Assembly (NCBI GenBank): GCA_018609125.1
Contig: JABAYF010000023.1
Span: 64,745 to 113,416 of the forward strand
DNA from: Candidatus Nanopelagicales bacterium
Lineage (GTDB): Bacteria > Actinomycetota > Actinomycetes > S36-B12
Length of the DNA stretch: 48,672 nucleotides
Reading direction: 5' to 3'
Within the stretch, counting starts at the first letter, position 1. Each line of letters begins with the position of its first letter. Below the pieces are notes generated by a model. The model saw only the letters and a list, made by a program, of their open reading frames with translations, was not told the DNA's origin and made no database searches. Shown here piece after piece: positions 1 through 13,124 of this stretch. A program made the translations under genes and the position numbers.

Positions 1-636
1 GAAGCGATCGAAGAAGCGATCGAAGAAGAGGAAGTCGACCTCATCGCAGCATTTCGTGAGGAATTGCGATTGTCACCCGGTGACTGGTTCGTCATTCATT
101 CCTACGCCGGTTATGAGAACCGCGTTAAGACCAACCTTGAGTCGCGCATCGCCAGCCTGAACATGGAGGACTACATCTTCAAGGTGGAAGTCCCCATGGA
201 GGAAGTCACCGAGATCAAGTCCGGCGTGCGCAAGGTGGTGTCGCGAACAAAGTTCCCCGGCTATGTGTTGGTGCTCATGGATCTCACCGATGAATCATGG
301 GGAGCCGTGCGCCATACGCCCGGTGTGACCGGTTTCGTTGGCCATGGGCATACACCAGCGCCGCTCACCACAGACGAGGTTGTCGCAATCTTGGCCCCGG
401 CCCCGGAGAAGAAACCAGGCGTTGCCGGTGCGTCCGGTGCCACCGCTTCTGCGCCGGTTCAGGTCGTCGACTTTTCCGTTGGCGACTCCGTCACCGTGGT
501 GGATGGCCCCTTCGCTACCCTGCACGCATCAATTTCTGAGATCAACATCGAGGCCCAGAAGGTCACCGGCCTCGTTGAGATCTTTGGTCGTGAAACACCG
601 GTGGAGCTGGCTTTTAGCCAAATCCAAAAGAACTAG
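1..636 (+). CDS. nusG: Transcription termination/antitermination factor NusG (5' partial)
   Basis: NusG binds RNA polymerase through its N-terminal NGN domain and contacts Rho or ribosomal protein S10 through its C-terminal KOW domain. The NGN domain starts at [17 protein letters not shown], and the KOW motif is [15 protein letters not shown] near the C-terminus, with an Ala/Pro-rich linker between. The frame is open to base 1 and encodes an acidic stretch ([13 protein letters not shown], with a perfect 12-base direct repeat at 1-24) before the NGN domain, as is usual for actinomycete NusG. The true start therefore lies left of the window; the in-frame TTG at 64 is not the start. It is followed by rplK after 71 bases, the normal nusG-rplK-rplA order. 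Confidence 0.96.
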   Translation, partial: EAIEEAIEEEEVDLIAAFREELRLSPGDWFVIHSYAGYENRVKTNLESRIASLNMEDYIFKVEVPMEEVTEIKSGVRKVVSRTKFPGYVLVLMDLTDESWGAVRHTPGVTGFVGHGHTPAPLTTDEVVAILAPAPEKKPGVAGASGATASAPVQVVDFSVGDSVTVVDGPFATLHASISEINIEAQKVTGLVEIFGRETPVELAFSQIQKN

Positions 637-707
637 CACCCGCACGCGTTTGGCCACTCCCGCACCCGGGTATGGCACCTCTCACCAGATCAAGGACACT
701 AGGAACC

Positions 708-1145
708 ATGGCTCCCTCAAAGAAGAAAAAGAAGGTCACCGGCCTCATCAAGTTGCACATCCAGGCCGGTCAGGCAAACCCCGCACCGCCGGTGGGCCCG
801 GCCCTTGGCCAGCACGGGGTCAACATTATGGATTTCTGTAAGGCTTACAACGCAGCAACTGAGAACGATCGCGGTCAGGTCATTCCGGTGGAGATCACCG
901 TCTACGAAGACCGCTCATTTGATTTCAAGTTGAAGACACCGCCGGCGTCGAAGCTGATCCTCAAGGCGGCCGGTTTGGAAAAGGGCTCGGGTAACCCGCC
1001 CAACGCCATTGTTGGATCCATCAGCAAGGCCCAGGTCCGCGAAATCGCTGAGACGAAGATGATCGACCTCAACGCAAATGATGTGGATGCTGCGATGAAG
1101 ATCATTGAGGGCACCGCGTTGCAGATGGGCGTCTCCGTTAAGTAG
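708..1145 (+). CDS. rplK: 50S ribosomal protein L11
   Basis: L11 binds the GTPase-associated centre of 23S rRNA at the base of the L7/L12 stalk and is needed for factor-dependent GTPase activity. The 145-residue product matches the family length. It has the Lys-rich start [12 protein letters not shown] and the conserved N-terminal block [21 protein letters not shown] chose ATG 708 over an in-frame ATG at 672 because AAGGA at 692-696 fits as its ribosome binding site and the family starts here. It lies between nusG and rplA. Confidence 0.97.
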   Translation: MAPSKKKKKVTGLIKLHIQAGQANPAPPVGPALGQHGVNIMDFCKAYNAATENDRGQVIPVEITVYEDRSFDFKLKTPPASKLILKAAGLEKGSGNPPNAIVGSISKAQVREIAETKMIDLNANDVDAAMKIIEGTALQMGVSVK

Positions 1146-1275
1146 CGGGTCAACGCCACCGAAAGCCATTTCCTAGCACCACCACCATGAAAGCGTGGGA
1201 GGGTCGCGCGCGGCCCGCACACCACGACTGCCACCTCGAATCCCCAGCGGGTTCGATCACGATAGGAGCAGCAAG

Positions 1276-1989
1276 ATGAAGCGCAGCAAGGCATATCGAG
1301 CAGCACTTGAACTTTTCAACCCTGATGAACTTCATGCGCCGTTAACAGCGACCCGGCTGGTCAAACAAATGGGGGGAGCCAAGTTCGATCCCACCGTTGA
1401 GGTGTCTATGCGCCTGGGTGTGGATCCTCGCAAAGCTGATCAAATGGTTCGCGGCACCGTAAACCTGCCGCACGGTACGGGTAAGACCGCGAGGGTCATC
1501 GTCTTCGCCAACGGCGATAAGGCCGAAGAGGCGCGTGCGGCAGGCGCTGATGAGGTTGGCGGCGATGAACTCATTGATCGGGTTGCTGGCGGTTGGACAG
1601 GTTTTGACTCTGCTGTGTCAACCCCAGACCTCATGGGCAAGGTTGGCCGACTCGGTAAGGTGCTGGGCCCGCGCGGCCTGATGCCCAACCCCAAGACCGG
1701 TACCGTCACCATGGATGTGGCGAAGGCCGTGGCTGAGATCAAGGGCGGCAAGATCGAGTTCCGGGTAGATAAGAATTCCAATCTGCATTTCCCCATCGGT
1801 CGGGCCTCTTTCACCGATACGGCACTGGCTGAAAACTATGCAGCCGTGCTCGAGGAAATTTTGCGCGCGAAGCCGTCCTCGGCTAAGGGCCGCTACATCT
1901 CCAAGATCACCATGTCCACGACGATGGGCCCCGGAATTCCGGTGGATCCATCTCGGGTGCGCGATATTGCGGGAGAAGACAACGCCTAA
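1276..1989 (+). CDS. rplA: 50S ribosomal protein L1
   Basis: L1 forms the mobile L1 stalk on 23S rRNA near the E site, and in many bacteria it also represses its own operon. The 237-residue product shows the family block [18 protein letters not shown] and the C-terminal [11 protein letters not shown] segment. ATG 1276 has AGGAG at 1264-1268. An in-frame start at 1195 would add 27 residues with no family counterpart. The 130-base rplK-rplA spacer holds no gene. Confidence 0.97.
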   Translation: MKRSKAYRAALELFNPDELHAPLTATRLVKQMGGAKFDPTVEVSMRLGVDPRKADQMVRGTVNLPHGTGKTARVIVFANGDKAEEARAAGADEVGGDELIDRVAGGWTGFDSAVSTPDLMGKVGRLGKVLGPRGLMPNPKTGTVTMDVAKAVAEIKGGKIEFRVDKNSNLHFPIGRASFTDTALAENYAAVLEEILRAKPSSAKGRYISKITMSTTMGPGIPVDPSRVRDIAGEDNA

Positions 1990-2089
1990 GGGATCTACCC
2001 CCGGGGTGCGTGCTCACCACCAACGTCCATCCCGTACTGTTTGGCTCTGATCGGCGAAGGAGTGTGGCGCTGTGCGCCCACCCTCGAGC

Positions 2090-2225
2090 CGGTAAGGAAA
2101 AGTTTCAACACCAAAGACCGCCGGTTGCGTATCTACCAAGGTACGCGGAAAAGACCTTCGGGTCGGCCTGCGCAGGTGGCCTCCAATCGAGGCTTTACTG
2201 TGCTGGCCGGGCTGGACAAACAGCT
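2090..2225 (+). promoter_or_regulatory. Candidate L10 leader (autoregulatory mRNA structure) upstream of rplJ
   Basis: The 247-base spacer between rplA and rplJ has no gene but folds well by eye. There is GCGTA/TACGC around 2138-2157, GACC-TTCG-GGTC at 2153-2164, a CCTGCGCAGG palindrome at 2167-2176, and GCCTC-CAATC-GAGGC at 2179-2193. In many bacteria the leader here is bound by the L10(L12)4 complex, which represses rplJL. Position and structure fit that family. I could not run a covariance model, so exact limits and identity are inference. Confidence 0.6.
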
Positions 2226-2236
2226 GAGGAGCACAC

Positions 2237-2878
2237 GTGGCACGCGACGACAAGATCACTACGGTCGCCGAGATCACCGAAGAGTTTCGGTCCTCTACCG
2301 CTACCGTCCTGACCGAATACCGCGGTCTCTCGGTGGCACAACTGAAGGCACTGCGCCGGTCGCTGGCCGATATCGCGTCATACACGGTCGTGAAGAACAC
2401 GCTCACCAAACGCGCTGCGCAGGAAGCTGGCGTTGAAGGGCTTGATGAACTTTTCGTTGGCCCCAACGCCATCGCCTTCATCAAGGGCGATGTAGTCACC
2501 GCAGCCAAGGGTTTGCGTGATTTCGCAAAAGACAACCCCGGCCTCGTGATCAAGGGTGGCTACATGGATGGTCGCGTCCTTGATGCGGCTGAGATTGCCA
2601 AACTGGCTGACTTGGAATCCCGTGAGGTTCTGCTGGCCAAGTTGGCCGGTGCGATGAAGGCATCCATGGGCCAAGCCGCAAGCGTGTTCGTTGCTCCGCT
2701 GTCCCAGGCCGCTCGACTATTCGCGGCTCTGCAAGAAACCCTGCCTGCTGAGGCAGCAACAACTACCGCAGTTGATACACCCAGCACCGAGCAGGCTGCC
2801 GATGAGGAGCCTGTTCCCGCTGTGGAAGCTGCGGAGCAAAACCCGGAGGCTGTGGCCGACGGTTCTACCGAGGGCTGA
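2237..2878 (+). CDS. rplJ: 50S ribosomal protein L10
   Basis: L10 anchors L7/L12 dimers to the ribosomal stalk. The start is GTG 2237 with GAGGAG at 2226-2231. The N-terminal rRNA-binding domain begins [17 protein letters not shown] and includes [16 protein letters not shown] and [12 protein letters not shown]. The product is 213 residues, longer than many L10 proteins because of an acidic C-terminal tail of about 40 residues rich in Glu, Ala and Pro after the L12-binding helix. It precedes rplL by 67 bases. Confidence 0.97.
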   Translation: MARDDKITTVAEITEEFRSSTATVLTEYRGLSVAQLKALRRSLADIASYTVVKNTLTKRAAQEAGVEGLDELFVGPNAIAFIKGDVVTAAKGLRDFAKDNPGLVIKGGYMDGRVLDAAEIAKLADLESREVLLAKLAGAMKASMGQAASVFVAPLSQAARLFAALQETLPAEAATTTAVDTPSTEQAADEEPVPAVEAAEQNPEAVADGSTEG

Positions 2879-2945
2879 TCTGCCCCGCTCCTATCCGCAA
2901 AACCCACCCCGGCCCTCGGCCGGACACCACGAAAGGACCGCCACC

Positions 2946-3329
2946 ATGGCGAAGATGAGCACCGATGAACTCCTCGACGTGTTCAAGGAGATGACCCTGA
3001 TGGAGCTGTCTGACTTTGTGAAGGCGTTTGAAGACGCCTTCGATGTCACGGCAGCAGCGCCCATGGCGATGGCTATGGCCGCACCCGGCGCCGGCGCCGG
3101 TGAGGCAGCGGAGGAGAAGGACGAGTTTGATGTTGTCCTCGAAGCTGCAGGCGAAAATAAGATCCCGGTCATCAAAGAGGTTCGCGGGCTGACCAGCCTG
3201 GGCCTGAAGGAAGCCAAGGATCTCGTCGAAGCTGCCCCCAAGGCAATCTTGGAGAAGGTCAACAAGGAGACTGCAGAAAAGGCAAAGGAAGCCCTCGAGG
3301 GCGCCGGCGCAACGGTCTCACTGAAGTAG
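2946..3329 (+). CDS. rplL: 50S ribosomal protein L7/L12
   Basis: This is the multicopy stalk protein that recruits translation GTPases. Its 127 residues show the N-terminal dimerization helices ([20 protein letters not shown]), an Ala/Met/Gly-rich hinge, and the C-terminal factor-binding domain with [23 protein letters not shown] 2946 is preceded by GAAAGGA at 2931-2937. It is followed by a strong nested hairpin before rpoB. Confidence 0.98.
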   Translation: MAKMSTDELLDVFKEMTLMELSDFVKAFEDAFDVTAAAPMAMAMAAPGAGAGEAAEEKDEFDVVLEAAGENKIPVIKEVRGLTSLGLKEAKDLVEAAPKAILEKVNKETAEKAKEALEGAGATVSLK

Positions 3330-3341
3330 CAAACTCACCAT

Positions 3342-3401
3342 CGAGTGGGCCGTTCTGGCGTCTTTTTCCCTCGGGAAAAATTGACCGGGGCTGCCCACTC
3401 G
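3342..3401 (+). terminator. Nested hairpin after rplL (attenuator or processing site)
   Basis: Perfect 9-base arms CGAGTGGGC (3342-3350) and GCCCACTCG (3393-3401) enclose a second hairpin, TTTTTCC-CTCG-GGAAAAA (3364-3379). There is no U-tract after the outer stem. In E. coli the same rplL-rpoB gap carries an attenuator and an RNase III site, so partial termination or processing that sets the ratio of stalk protein to polymerase is a reasonable inference. Confidence 0.6.
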
Positions 3402-3424
3402 CAGGTTAGGTGGGCATGGCGCAC

Positions 3425-3453
3425 TTGACTATCACCTGAAATAGGGTGACGAT
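3425..3453 (+). promoter_or_regulatory. Weak candidate upstream rpoB promoter
   Basis: TTGACT at 3425-3430 is a good -35 hexamer. At 17-base spacing the -10 is GACGAT (3448-3453), a poor match. A better -10-like TAGGGT at 3442-3447 would leave only an 11-base spacer. A transcript from here would carry the two hairpins at 3483-3575. Confidence 0.28.
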
Positions 3454-3482
3454 CTCCTTACGCACGACACCGAAGGAAGTAC

Positions 3483-3575
3483 GTGGCCCCTTCCGGGCCA
3501 CACATCTAGCCGTTGCATCGAGGGCCAGGTGTGAGCGAAGACGCAAGGACGCTGTCCCCGCGGGTCTTCGCACAC
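3483..3575 (+). other. Two RNA hairpins in the rplL-rpoB spacer
   Basis: The 488-base spacer 3330-3817 has no convincing gene. Besides the hairpin next to rplL it holds a perfect stem GTGGCCC-CTTCC-GGGCCAC (3483-3501). It also holds a longer stem pairing GTGTG..CGAAGAC (3529-3542, with a 2-base AG bulge) with GTCTTCGCACAC (3564-3575). Both lie upstream of the strong promoter at 3617. Their role is unknown; they could shape readthrough RNA or be part of a small RNA. Confidence 0.5.
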
Positions 3576-3616
3576 ATCTACGAGCCGAGGATCGCTTCGA
3601 CGTTAGACCCCCGGTG

Positions 3617-3645
3617 TGGACAGCGGCTTGCCCCTCGGGTAGGCT
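3617..3645 (+). promoter_or_regulatory. Probable rpoBC promoter
   Basis: TGGACA (3617-3622), a 17-base spacer, then TAGGCT (3640-3645), which fits the actinobacterial TANNNT -10 pattern. The predicted start is near 3652, giving an untranslated leader of roughly 165 bases before the rpoB TTG codon. A dedicated rpoBC promoter inside the rplL-rpoB gap is common in actinomycetes. Confidence 0.62.
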
Positions 3646-3817
3646 GCTCTATTGGTCTGCCACTTTAGCGGCGCACACGTGTGAGGGCCCGGCAGCCACC
3701 GATTCGCCGCGAAATGCTCGACCCGCCTGTTCTGCTGCATGTGGATGTGACTCCATGTGGTGAAGACAGCGGCGACCGCCAACGAAGTGCACCTGTGAGT
3801 TCTTGGAAGGAACCCCC

Positions 3818-6800
3818 TTGGCCGCCCCTAGCACCTCCTCTCGCACGACCGCCGATGTTGCCGCATTATCTCCCGCGCTAAACCGACCATCCTTCGCCAA
3901 GATCCGCGAGCCGCTAGGGGTACCCAACCTGTTGGCGCTGCAGACGGCCAGTTTCGACTGGCTACTAGGCAACGACCGCTGGCGCGCCCGCGTGGCCGCT
4001 GCGCTGGCCGAGGGCCAAAAGGATGTTCCCGCCTCCTCCGGTCTCGAGGAGATCTTCGAAGAGATCAGCCCCATTGAAGACTTCGCCGGATCCATGTCGT
4101 TGTCGTTCCGCGACCACCGCTTCGAGCCGCCGAAGTATACCGCGACCCAGTGCGCCGAAAACGACTTCACCTACGCTGCGCCACTGTTCGTCACCGCCGA
4201 GTTCATGAACAATGAGACGGGCGAAATTAAGTCCCAGACGGTGTTCATGGGCGAGTTCCCGCTGATGACTGATCGCGGCACGTTTTTGATCAATGGCACC
4301 GAACGCGTCGTGGTATCCCAGTTGGTGCGCTCCCCGGGCGTGTACTTCGACCGCTCCATCGATAAGACCTCGGACAAGGATATTTTCTCGACCAAAATTA
4401 TTCCCAGCCGCGGCGCCTGGCTGGAATTTGAGGTCGACAAGAAAGACCTTGTTGGCGTTCGCGTTGACCGTAAGCGTAAGCAGTCGGTCACTTTATTTTT
4501 GAAGGCCCTGGGCTGGACCGAGGATGAAATTCGCGAGCGCTTCGGTGCCTATGAGTCGATGATGGCCACCTTGGACAAGGACACCGTGGCGACCCAGGAG
4601 GAGGCACTTGTTGATCTGTATCGCAAGTTGCGTCCGGGTGAACCCCCCACGGTGGATAACGCGCGCAATTTGCTTGACAACTTTTACTTTAATAAGAAGC
4701 GCTACGACCTGGCCAAGGTTGGGCGCCACAAGGTCAACAAGAAGCTCGGTCTTGACGAGCCACTGACGAGCAACACCCTCGGCCGTGAAGATATTGCTGC
4801 CACCATCGAATATTTGGTACGACTGCACGCTGGTGAGCCCACGTTCATCGGACCGCGCGGTGAGGTCAACGTCGAGACCGATGACATTGACCACTTTGGT
4901 AATCGGCGTCTGCGCACGGTCGGTGAGTTGATCCAAAACCAGATCCGCACCGGTCTTTCTCGGATGGAGCGTGTTGTGCGTGAGCGCATGACCACCCAAG
5001 ACGTCGAGGCGATCACTCCGCAGACCCTGATCAATATTCGCCCCGTGGTAGCAGCGATCAAGGAGTTTTTCGGAACCTCTCAGCTGTCCCAGTTCATGGA
5101 CCAGACGAACCCGCTGGCTGGCCTCACGCACAAGCGTCGGCTGTCCGCGCTCGGACCGGGTGGTTTGTCTCGGGAACGAGCCGGCTTTGAGGTTCGCGAT
5201 GTGCATCCCTCCCACTACGGCCGCATGTGTCCGATTGAGACTCCTGAGGGTCCCAATATTGGACTGATCGGTTCGCTGTCGACCTACGGGCGGGTAAACG
5301 CCTTCGGTTTCGTGGAGACGCCCTACCGCAAGGTGGTGGACGGTCGGGTCACTGATCAGATCGATTACCTGACCGCAGACGAAGAGGACCTCTACATCAT
5401 CGCGCAGGCCAATGCCGTAATTAGCGATGAGGGTGACTTCCAAGAGAAGCGGGTCCTCGTTCGGCGCAAGGGTGGCGATGTTGACTACGTGACCGGCCAA
5501 GAGGTCGACTTCATGGACGTGTCACCTCGCCAGTTGTGGTCGGTGGCAACGGCAATGATTCCGTTCCTCGAGCACGACGATGCCAACCGGGCCCTCATGG
5601 GCTCAAACATGCAACGTCAGGCAGTGCCGCTTCTTCGTGCACAGGCTCCGCTGGTGGGCACCGGCATGGAGTTCCACGCCGCTTATGATGCCGGCGATAT
5701 TGTCACCTCCGAAAAGGCTGGTGTCGTGTCTGAGGTTTCCGCCGATATGGTCCGCGTTCACAACGACGATGGCAGCGAGTCGGTCTATTCCCTGCAGAAG
5801 TTCCACCGCTCAAATCAGGGCACGTGCTACAACCAGCGCGCAGTCGTTGATGAAAGCGATCGGGTGATTGAGGGACAGCTGCTCGCTGATGGACCCTCCA
5901 CCGACCTGGGCGAAATGGCACTGGGCAAGAACCTCCTCGTGGCGTTCATGTCGTGGGAGGGCCATAACTACGAGGACGCCATCATTTTGAGCCAGCGGCT
6001 GGTCCAAGACGATGTGCTCTCTAGCATCCACATTGACGAGCACGAGATCGATGCGCGCGACACCAAGTTGGGCCCGGAGGAAATCACCCGGGATATTCCC
6101 AACGTTTCCGATGAGGTGCTGGGCGATCTCGATGACCGCGGCATCATTCGCATCGGAGCCGATGTCGTTCCCGGTGACGTTCTCGTGGGCAAGGTGACAC
6201 CCAAGGGTGAGACCGAGCTGACTCCCGAAGAGCGTCTCCTCCGAGCCATTTTCGGTGAAAAGGCGCGTGAGGTTCGCGACACGTCGTTAAAGGTTCCGCA
6301 TGGCGAATCGGGCAAGGTCATTGGTGTTCGCGTCTTCGACCGCGACGAGGGCGACGAACTGCCGCCGGGTGTGAACCGCATCGTGCGCGTCTACGTAGCC
6401 CAAAAGCGCAAGATCACCGAGGGTGACAAGCTGGCTGGTCGCCACGGAAACAAGGGCGTTATTGCCAAGATTTTGCCGGTGGAAGACATGCCGTTCCTAC
6501 CGGATGGCACGCCTATTGACATCGTGTTGAATCCCCTCGGTGTGCCCGGGCGGATGAACGTCGGGCAGATTCTGGAAACCCACCTAGGTTGGGTGGCGAA
6601 CTCTGGTTGGGAGATTGATACTGCAGATCCACGCGGTGCCAACCTTCCCGAAGGAGTCGCCTCAGCGCAGCCACAAACACGCGTGGCCACCCCCGTCTTC
6701 GACGGTGTGCGCGAGCAAGAGCTTTCGCTTCTGCTTGACTCCACTCGGCCAACTGTTGAGGGGGATCACCTCGTCGGAAATGACGGCAAGGCGAGCCTTC

Positions 6801-7300
6801 TCGATGGGCGTACCGGCGAACCCTTTCCGGGTCGCTTCACCGTGGGCTATATCTACATCTTGAAGTTGCTCCACCTGGTTGACGACAAGATTCACGCCCG
6901 CTCCACCGGTCCGTACTCCATGATTACCCAGCAGCCCCTCGGTGGTAAGGCACAGTTCGGTGGGCAGCGCTTTGGTGAGATGGAAGTGTGGGCCCTGGAG
7001 GCCTACGGCGCTGCATACGCACTCCAGGAACTGCTGACGATCAAGTCAGACGATGTTCTCGGCCGAGTGAAGGTCTACGAAGCCATCGTGAAGGGCGAGA
7101 ACATTCCAGAACCTGGCATTCCTGAATCGTTCAAGGTTTTGGTCAAGGAAATGCAGTCGCTGTGCCTCAACGTTGAGGTGCTCTCCGGCGATGGGGTTGC
7201 AATTGAAATGCGCGACTCTGACGACGATGTGTTCCGCGCTGCTGAAGAACTCGGAATCGACCTGTCCCGGCGTGAGCCGAGCAGCGTCGAAGAGGTGTAG
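3818..7300 (+). CDS. rpoB: DNA-directed RNA polymerase subunit beta
   Basis: The beta subunit forms one pincer and much of the active centre of RNA polymerase. The product is 1160 residues. I chose TTG 3818 ([14 protein letters not shown]) because GAAGGA at 3806-3811 gives a 6-base spacing and actinomycete rpoB commonly starts with TTG followed by Ala codons; the in-frame TTG at 3803 lies upstream of that site. The rifampicin-binding segment is S421 [18 protein letters not shown], with D428, H438 and S443 matching E. coli D516, H526 and S531, all wild type. The C-terminal [20 protein letters not shown] block is intact. rpoC follows after 69 bases. Confidence 0.98.
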   Translation: MAAPSTSSRTTADVAALSPALNRPSFAKIREPLGVPNLLALQTASFDWLLGNDRWRARVAAALAEGQKDVPASSGLEEIFEEISPIEDFAGSMSLSFRDHRFEPPKYTATQCAENDFTYAAPLFVTAEFMNNETGEIKSQTVFMGEFPLMTDRGTFLINGTERVVVSQLVRSPGVYFDRSIDKTSDKDIFSTKIIPSRGAWLEFEVDKKDLVGVRVDRKRKQSVTLFLKALGWTEDEIRERFGAYESMMATLDKDTVATQEEALVDLYRKLRPGEPPTVDNARNLLDNFYFNKKRYDLAKVGRHKVNKKLGLDEPLTSNTLGREDIAATIEYLVRLHAGEPTFIGPRGEVNVETDDIDHFGNRRLRTVGELIQNQIRTGLSRMERVVRERMTTQDVEAITPQTLINIRPVVAAIKEFFGTSQLSQFMDQTNPLAGLTHKRRLSALGPGGLSRERAGFEVRDVHPSHYGRMCPIETPEGPNIGLIGSLSTYGRVNAFGFVETPYRKVVDGRVTDQIDYLTADEEDLYIIAQANAVISDEGDFQEKRVLVRRKGGDVDYVTGQEVDFMDVSPRQLWSVATAMIPFLEHDDANRALMGSNMQRQAVPLLRAQAPLVGTGMEFHAAYDAGDIVTSEKAGVVSEVSADMVRVHNDDGSESVYSLQKFHRSNQGTCYNQRAVVDESDRVIEGQLLADGPSTDLGEMALGKNLLVAFMSWEGHNYEDAIILSQRLVQDDVLSSIHIDEHEIDARDTKLGPEEITRDIPNVSDEVLGDLDDRGIIRIGADVVPGDVLVGKVTPKGETELTPEERLLRAIFGEKAREVRDTSLKVPHGESGKVIGVRVFDRDEGDELPPGVNRIVRVYVAQKRKITEGDKLAGRHGNKGVIAKILPVEDMPFLPDGTPIDIVLNPLGVPGRMNVGQILETHLGWVANSGWEIDTADPRGANLPEGVASAQPQTRVATPVFDGVREQELSLLLDSTRPTVEGDHLVGNDGKASLLDGRTGEPFPGRFTVGYIYILKLLHLVDDKIHARSTGPYSMITQQPLGGKAQFGGQRFGEMEVWALEAYGAAYALQELLTIKSDDVLGRVKVYEAIVKGENIPEPGIPESFKVLVKEMQSLCLNVEVLSGDGVAIEMRDSDDDVFRAAEELGIDLSRREPSSVEEV

Positions 7301-7369
7301 GCACATTCGCCTACCCCGTTCGCTGACGAAAATCGCACATCAAGCAAGCACCAGAAAGAGGGAAACCAC

Positions 7370-11269
<3,900 letters not shown>

Positions 11270-11292
11270 AGTCACCCGAACCGAGTACGTGT

Positions 11293-11340
11293 CGATTGCT
11301 CCCGCGAATGGTCGCTATTCGCGGGAGCAATCGCTTTTTT
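11293..11340 (+). terminator. Intrinsic terminator of rpoBC
   Basis: A perfect 17-base-pair stem (11293-11309 with 11317-11333), a 7-base loop GGTCGCT, and six T residues at 11335-11340. It is the only hairpin in the window with a clear U-tract, 24 bases after the rpoC stop codon. Confidence 0.95.
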
Positions 11341-11397
11341 GGCGATCACTTGGTGAAGCAGTGCGAAGCAATGGCTCGAATCGGGGGATCGGTGGGT

Positions 11398-11958
<561 letters not shown>

Positions 11959-12001
11959 CTCGCAACTGACCCCCGGTTCGACCCGGCCAAGTGGGGGCGG
12001 G

Positions 12002-12042
12002 TAATGTACATCCTCGTGCCCAGACGCCTGGCGTCTTGGCAC
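12002..12042 (+). promoter_or_regulatory. Candidate str-operon promoter with hairpin at the transcript 5' end
   Basis: The 270-base gap 11959-12228 has no gene. TAATGT (12002-12007) is a good -10 box; TTCGAC at 11977-11982 is a possible -35 with a long 19-base spacer. Directly after it is a hairpin with 12-base arms and one mismatch, GTGCCCAGACGC (12016-12027) and GCGTCTTGGCAC (12031-12042), with loop CTG. It could instead be a U-tract-less terminator of the gene before it. Confidence 0.35.
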
Positions 12043-12161
12043 TAGGAGCGTGCGTATCGCGCCTGGTCCTCCCATACGGAACTTGATCGCTTGCTAGGTG
12101 GGTCAAGATCCAACACGCCCGACCGCGTGTGTGGGAGCAATCAGACAAATCGGACACTCTT

Positions 12162-12180
12162 TGGTCAAGATGCTTGACCA
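12162..12180 (+). promoter_or_regulatory. Perfect dyad upstream of rpsL
   Basis: TGGTCAAG-ATG-CTTGACCA is a perfect 8-base inverted repeat with a 3-base centre, 48 bases before the rpsL start. GGTCAAGAT also occurs at 12101-12109. A protein-binding operator or an mRNA stem-loop are both possible; nothing in the sequence decides. Confidence 0.4.
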
Positions 12181-12228
12181 CCTGCGTTATTGACCATCAC
12201 AGACGTTGAACGACAGCGAGGAGTAGCG

Positions 12229-12603
12229 GTGCCCACGATCCAGCAGCTGGTCCGCAAGGGCCGGCAGGACAAGGTCGCGAAGAACAAGACGCCGGCCTTG
12301 AAAGGCAGCCCGCAGCGTCGCGGGGTGTGCACACGCGTGTACACCACGACGCCCAAGAAGCCCAACTCAGCGCTGCGCAAGGTCGCCCGTGTTCGGTTGT
12401 CCTCGGGCATCGAGGTCACCGCTTACATCCCGGGCGTGGGACACAACCTGCAGGAGCACTCGATCGTGCTCGTTCGTGGCGGCCGTGTGAAGGATCTGCC
12501 CGGCGTGCGCTATAAGGTCATCCGCGGCGCGCTGGACACTCAAGGCGTCAAGAACCGTAAGCAGTCGCGCTCGCGCTACGGAGCGAAGAAGGAGAAGGCC
12601 TAA
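12229..12603 (+). CDS. rpsL: 30S ribosomal protein S12
   Basis: S12 lies at the decoding centre and controls accuracy. It has 124 residues, the exact family length, from GTG 12229 with GAGGAG at 12218-12223. Conserved [13 protein letters not shown] includes K43, and VKDLPGVRY includes K88 and D89, the residue methylthiolated by RimO in some bacteria. Both lysines are the streptomycin-sensitive form. An in-frame ATG at 12190 would add 13 non-conserved residues. Its TAA overlaps the rpsG ATG by one base. Confidence 0.98.
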   Translation: MPTIQQLVRKGRQDKVAKNKTPALKGSPQRRGVCTRVYTTTPKKPNSALRKVARVRLSSGIEVTAYIPGVGHNLQEHSIVLVRGGRVKDLPGVRYKVIRGALDTQGVKNRKQSRSRYGAKKEKA

Positions 12604-13073
12604 TGCCTCGCAAAGGTCCTGCTGGCAAGCGACCAATCGTGATTGATCCGGTCTTCGCTTCGCCCTTGGTCACCCAGTTGATCAACAAGGTGCTCCTTGA
12701 TGGCAAGCGTTCCACCGCCGAGCACATCGTTTACGGCGCACTGGAAGGCTGCCGCGAAAAGACCGGCACCGATCCGGTCGTGACCCTAAAGCGCGCCCTC
12801 GACAACATCAAGCCGACCCTTGAGGTGCGCTCACGCCGCGTCGGCGGTGCGACCTATCAGGTGCCCGTCGAGGTTCGCGCCGGTCGCAGCACAACTTTGG
12901 CTTTGCGTTGGCTCATTTCCTACTCGCGGCAGCGTCGCGAGAAGACGATGACCGAGCGCCTCATGAACGAAATTCTTGATGCCTCTAATGGTCTTGGTGG
13001 GAGTGTCAAAAAGCGTGAAGACACGCACAAGATGGCTGAGTCCAACAAGGCATTCGCGCACTACCGCTGGTAA
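12603..13073 (+). CDS. rpsG: 30S ribosomal protein S7
   Basis: S7 nucleates assembly of the 30S head and contacts E-site tRNA. It has 156 residues starting [12 protein letters not shown]; conserved [20 protein letters not shown] and [12 protein letters not shown] are present. The ATG shares one base with the rpsL stop, and the binding site GAAGGAG lies within the last rpsL codons, so the two are probably translationally coupled. Confidence 0.98.
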   Translation: MPRKGPAGKRPIVIDPVFASPLVTQLINKVLLDGKRSTAEHIVYGALEGCREKTGTDPVVTLKRALDNIKPTLEVRSRRVGGATYQVPVEVRAGRSTTLALRWLISYSRQRREKTMTERLMNEILDASNGLGGSVKKREDTHKMAESNKAFAHYRW

Positions 13074-13124
13074 TTGTCCCGCTCCATCGCCGCTACGGCA
13101 CCGAGAAGTCACGGAGAATAGATC

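Noticed and set aside
3446-3763. 105-codon plus-strand frame in the rplL-rpoB spacer
   Set aside because: Arg/Ala/Cys-rich composition with no family likeness; it covers the hairpins and the rpoB promoter, so it is better explained as non-coding.
4493-5500. 335-codon open frame on the minus strand inside rpoB
   Set aside because: It lies fully antisense to conserved rpoB codons; long antisense frames are expected in GC-biased genes. The protein resembles no family and lacks a binding site.
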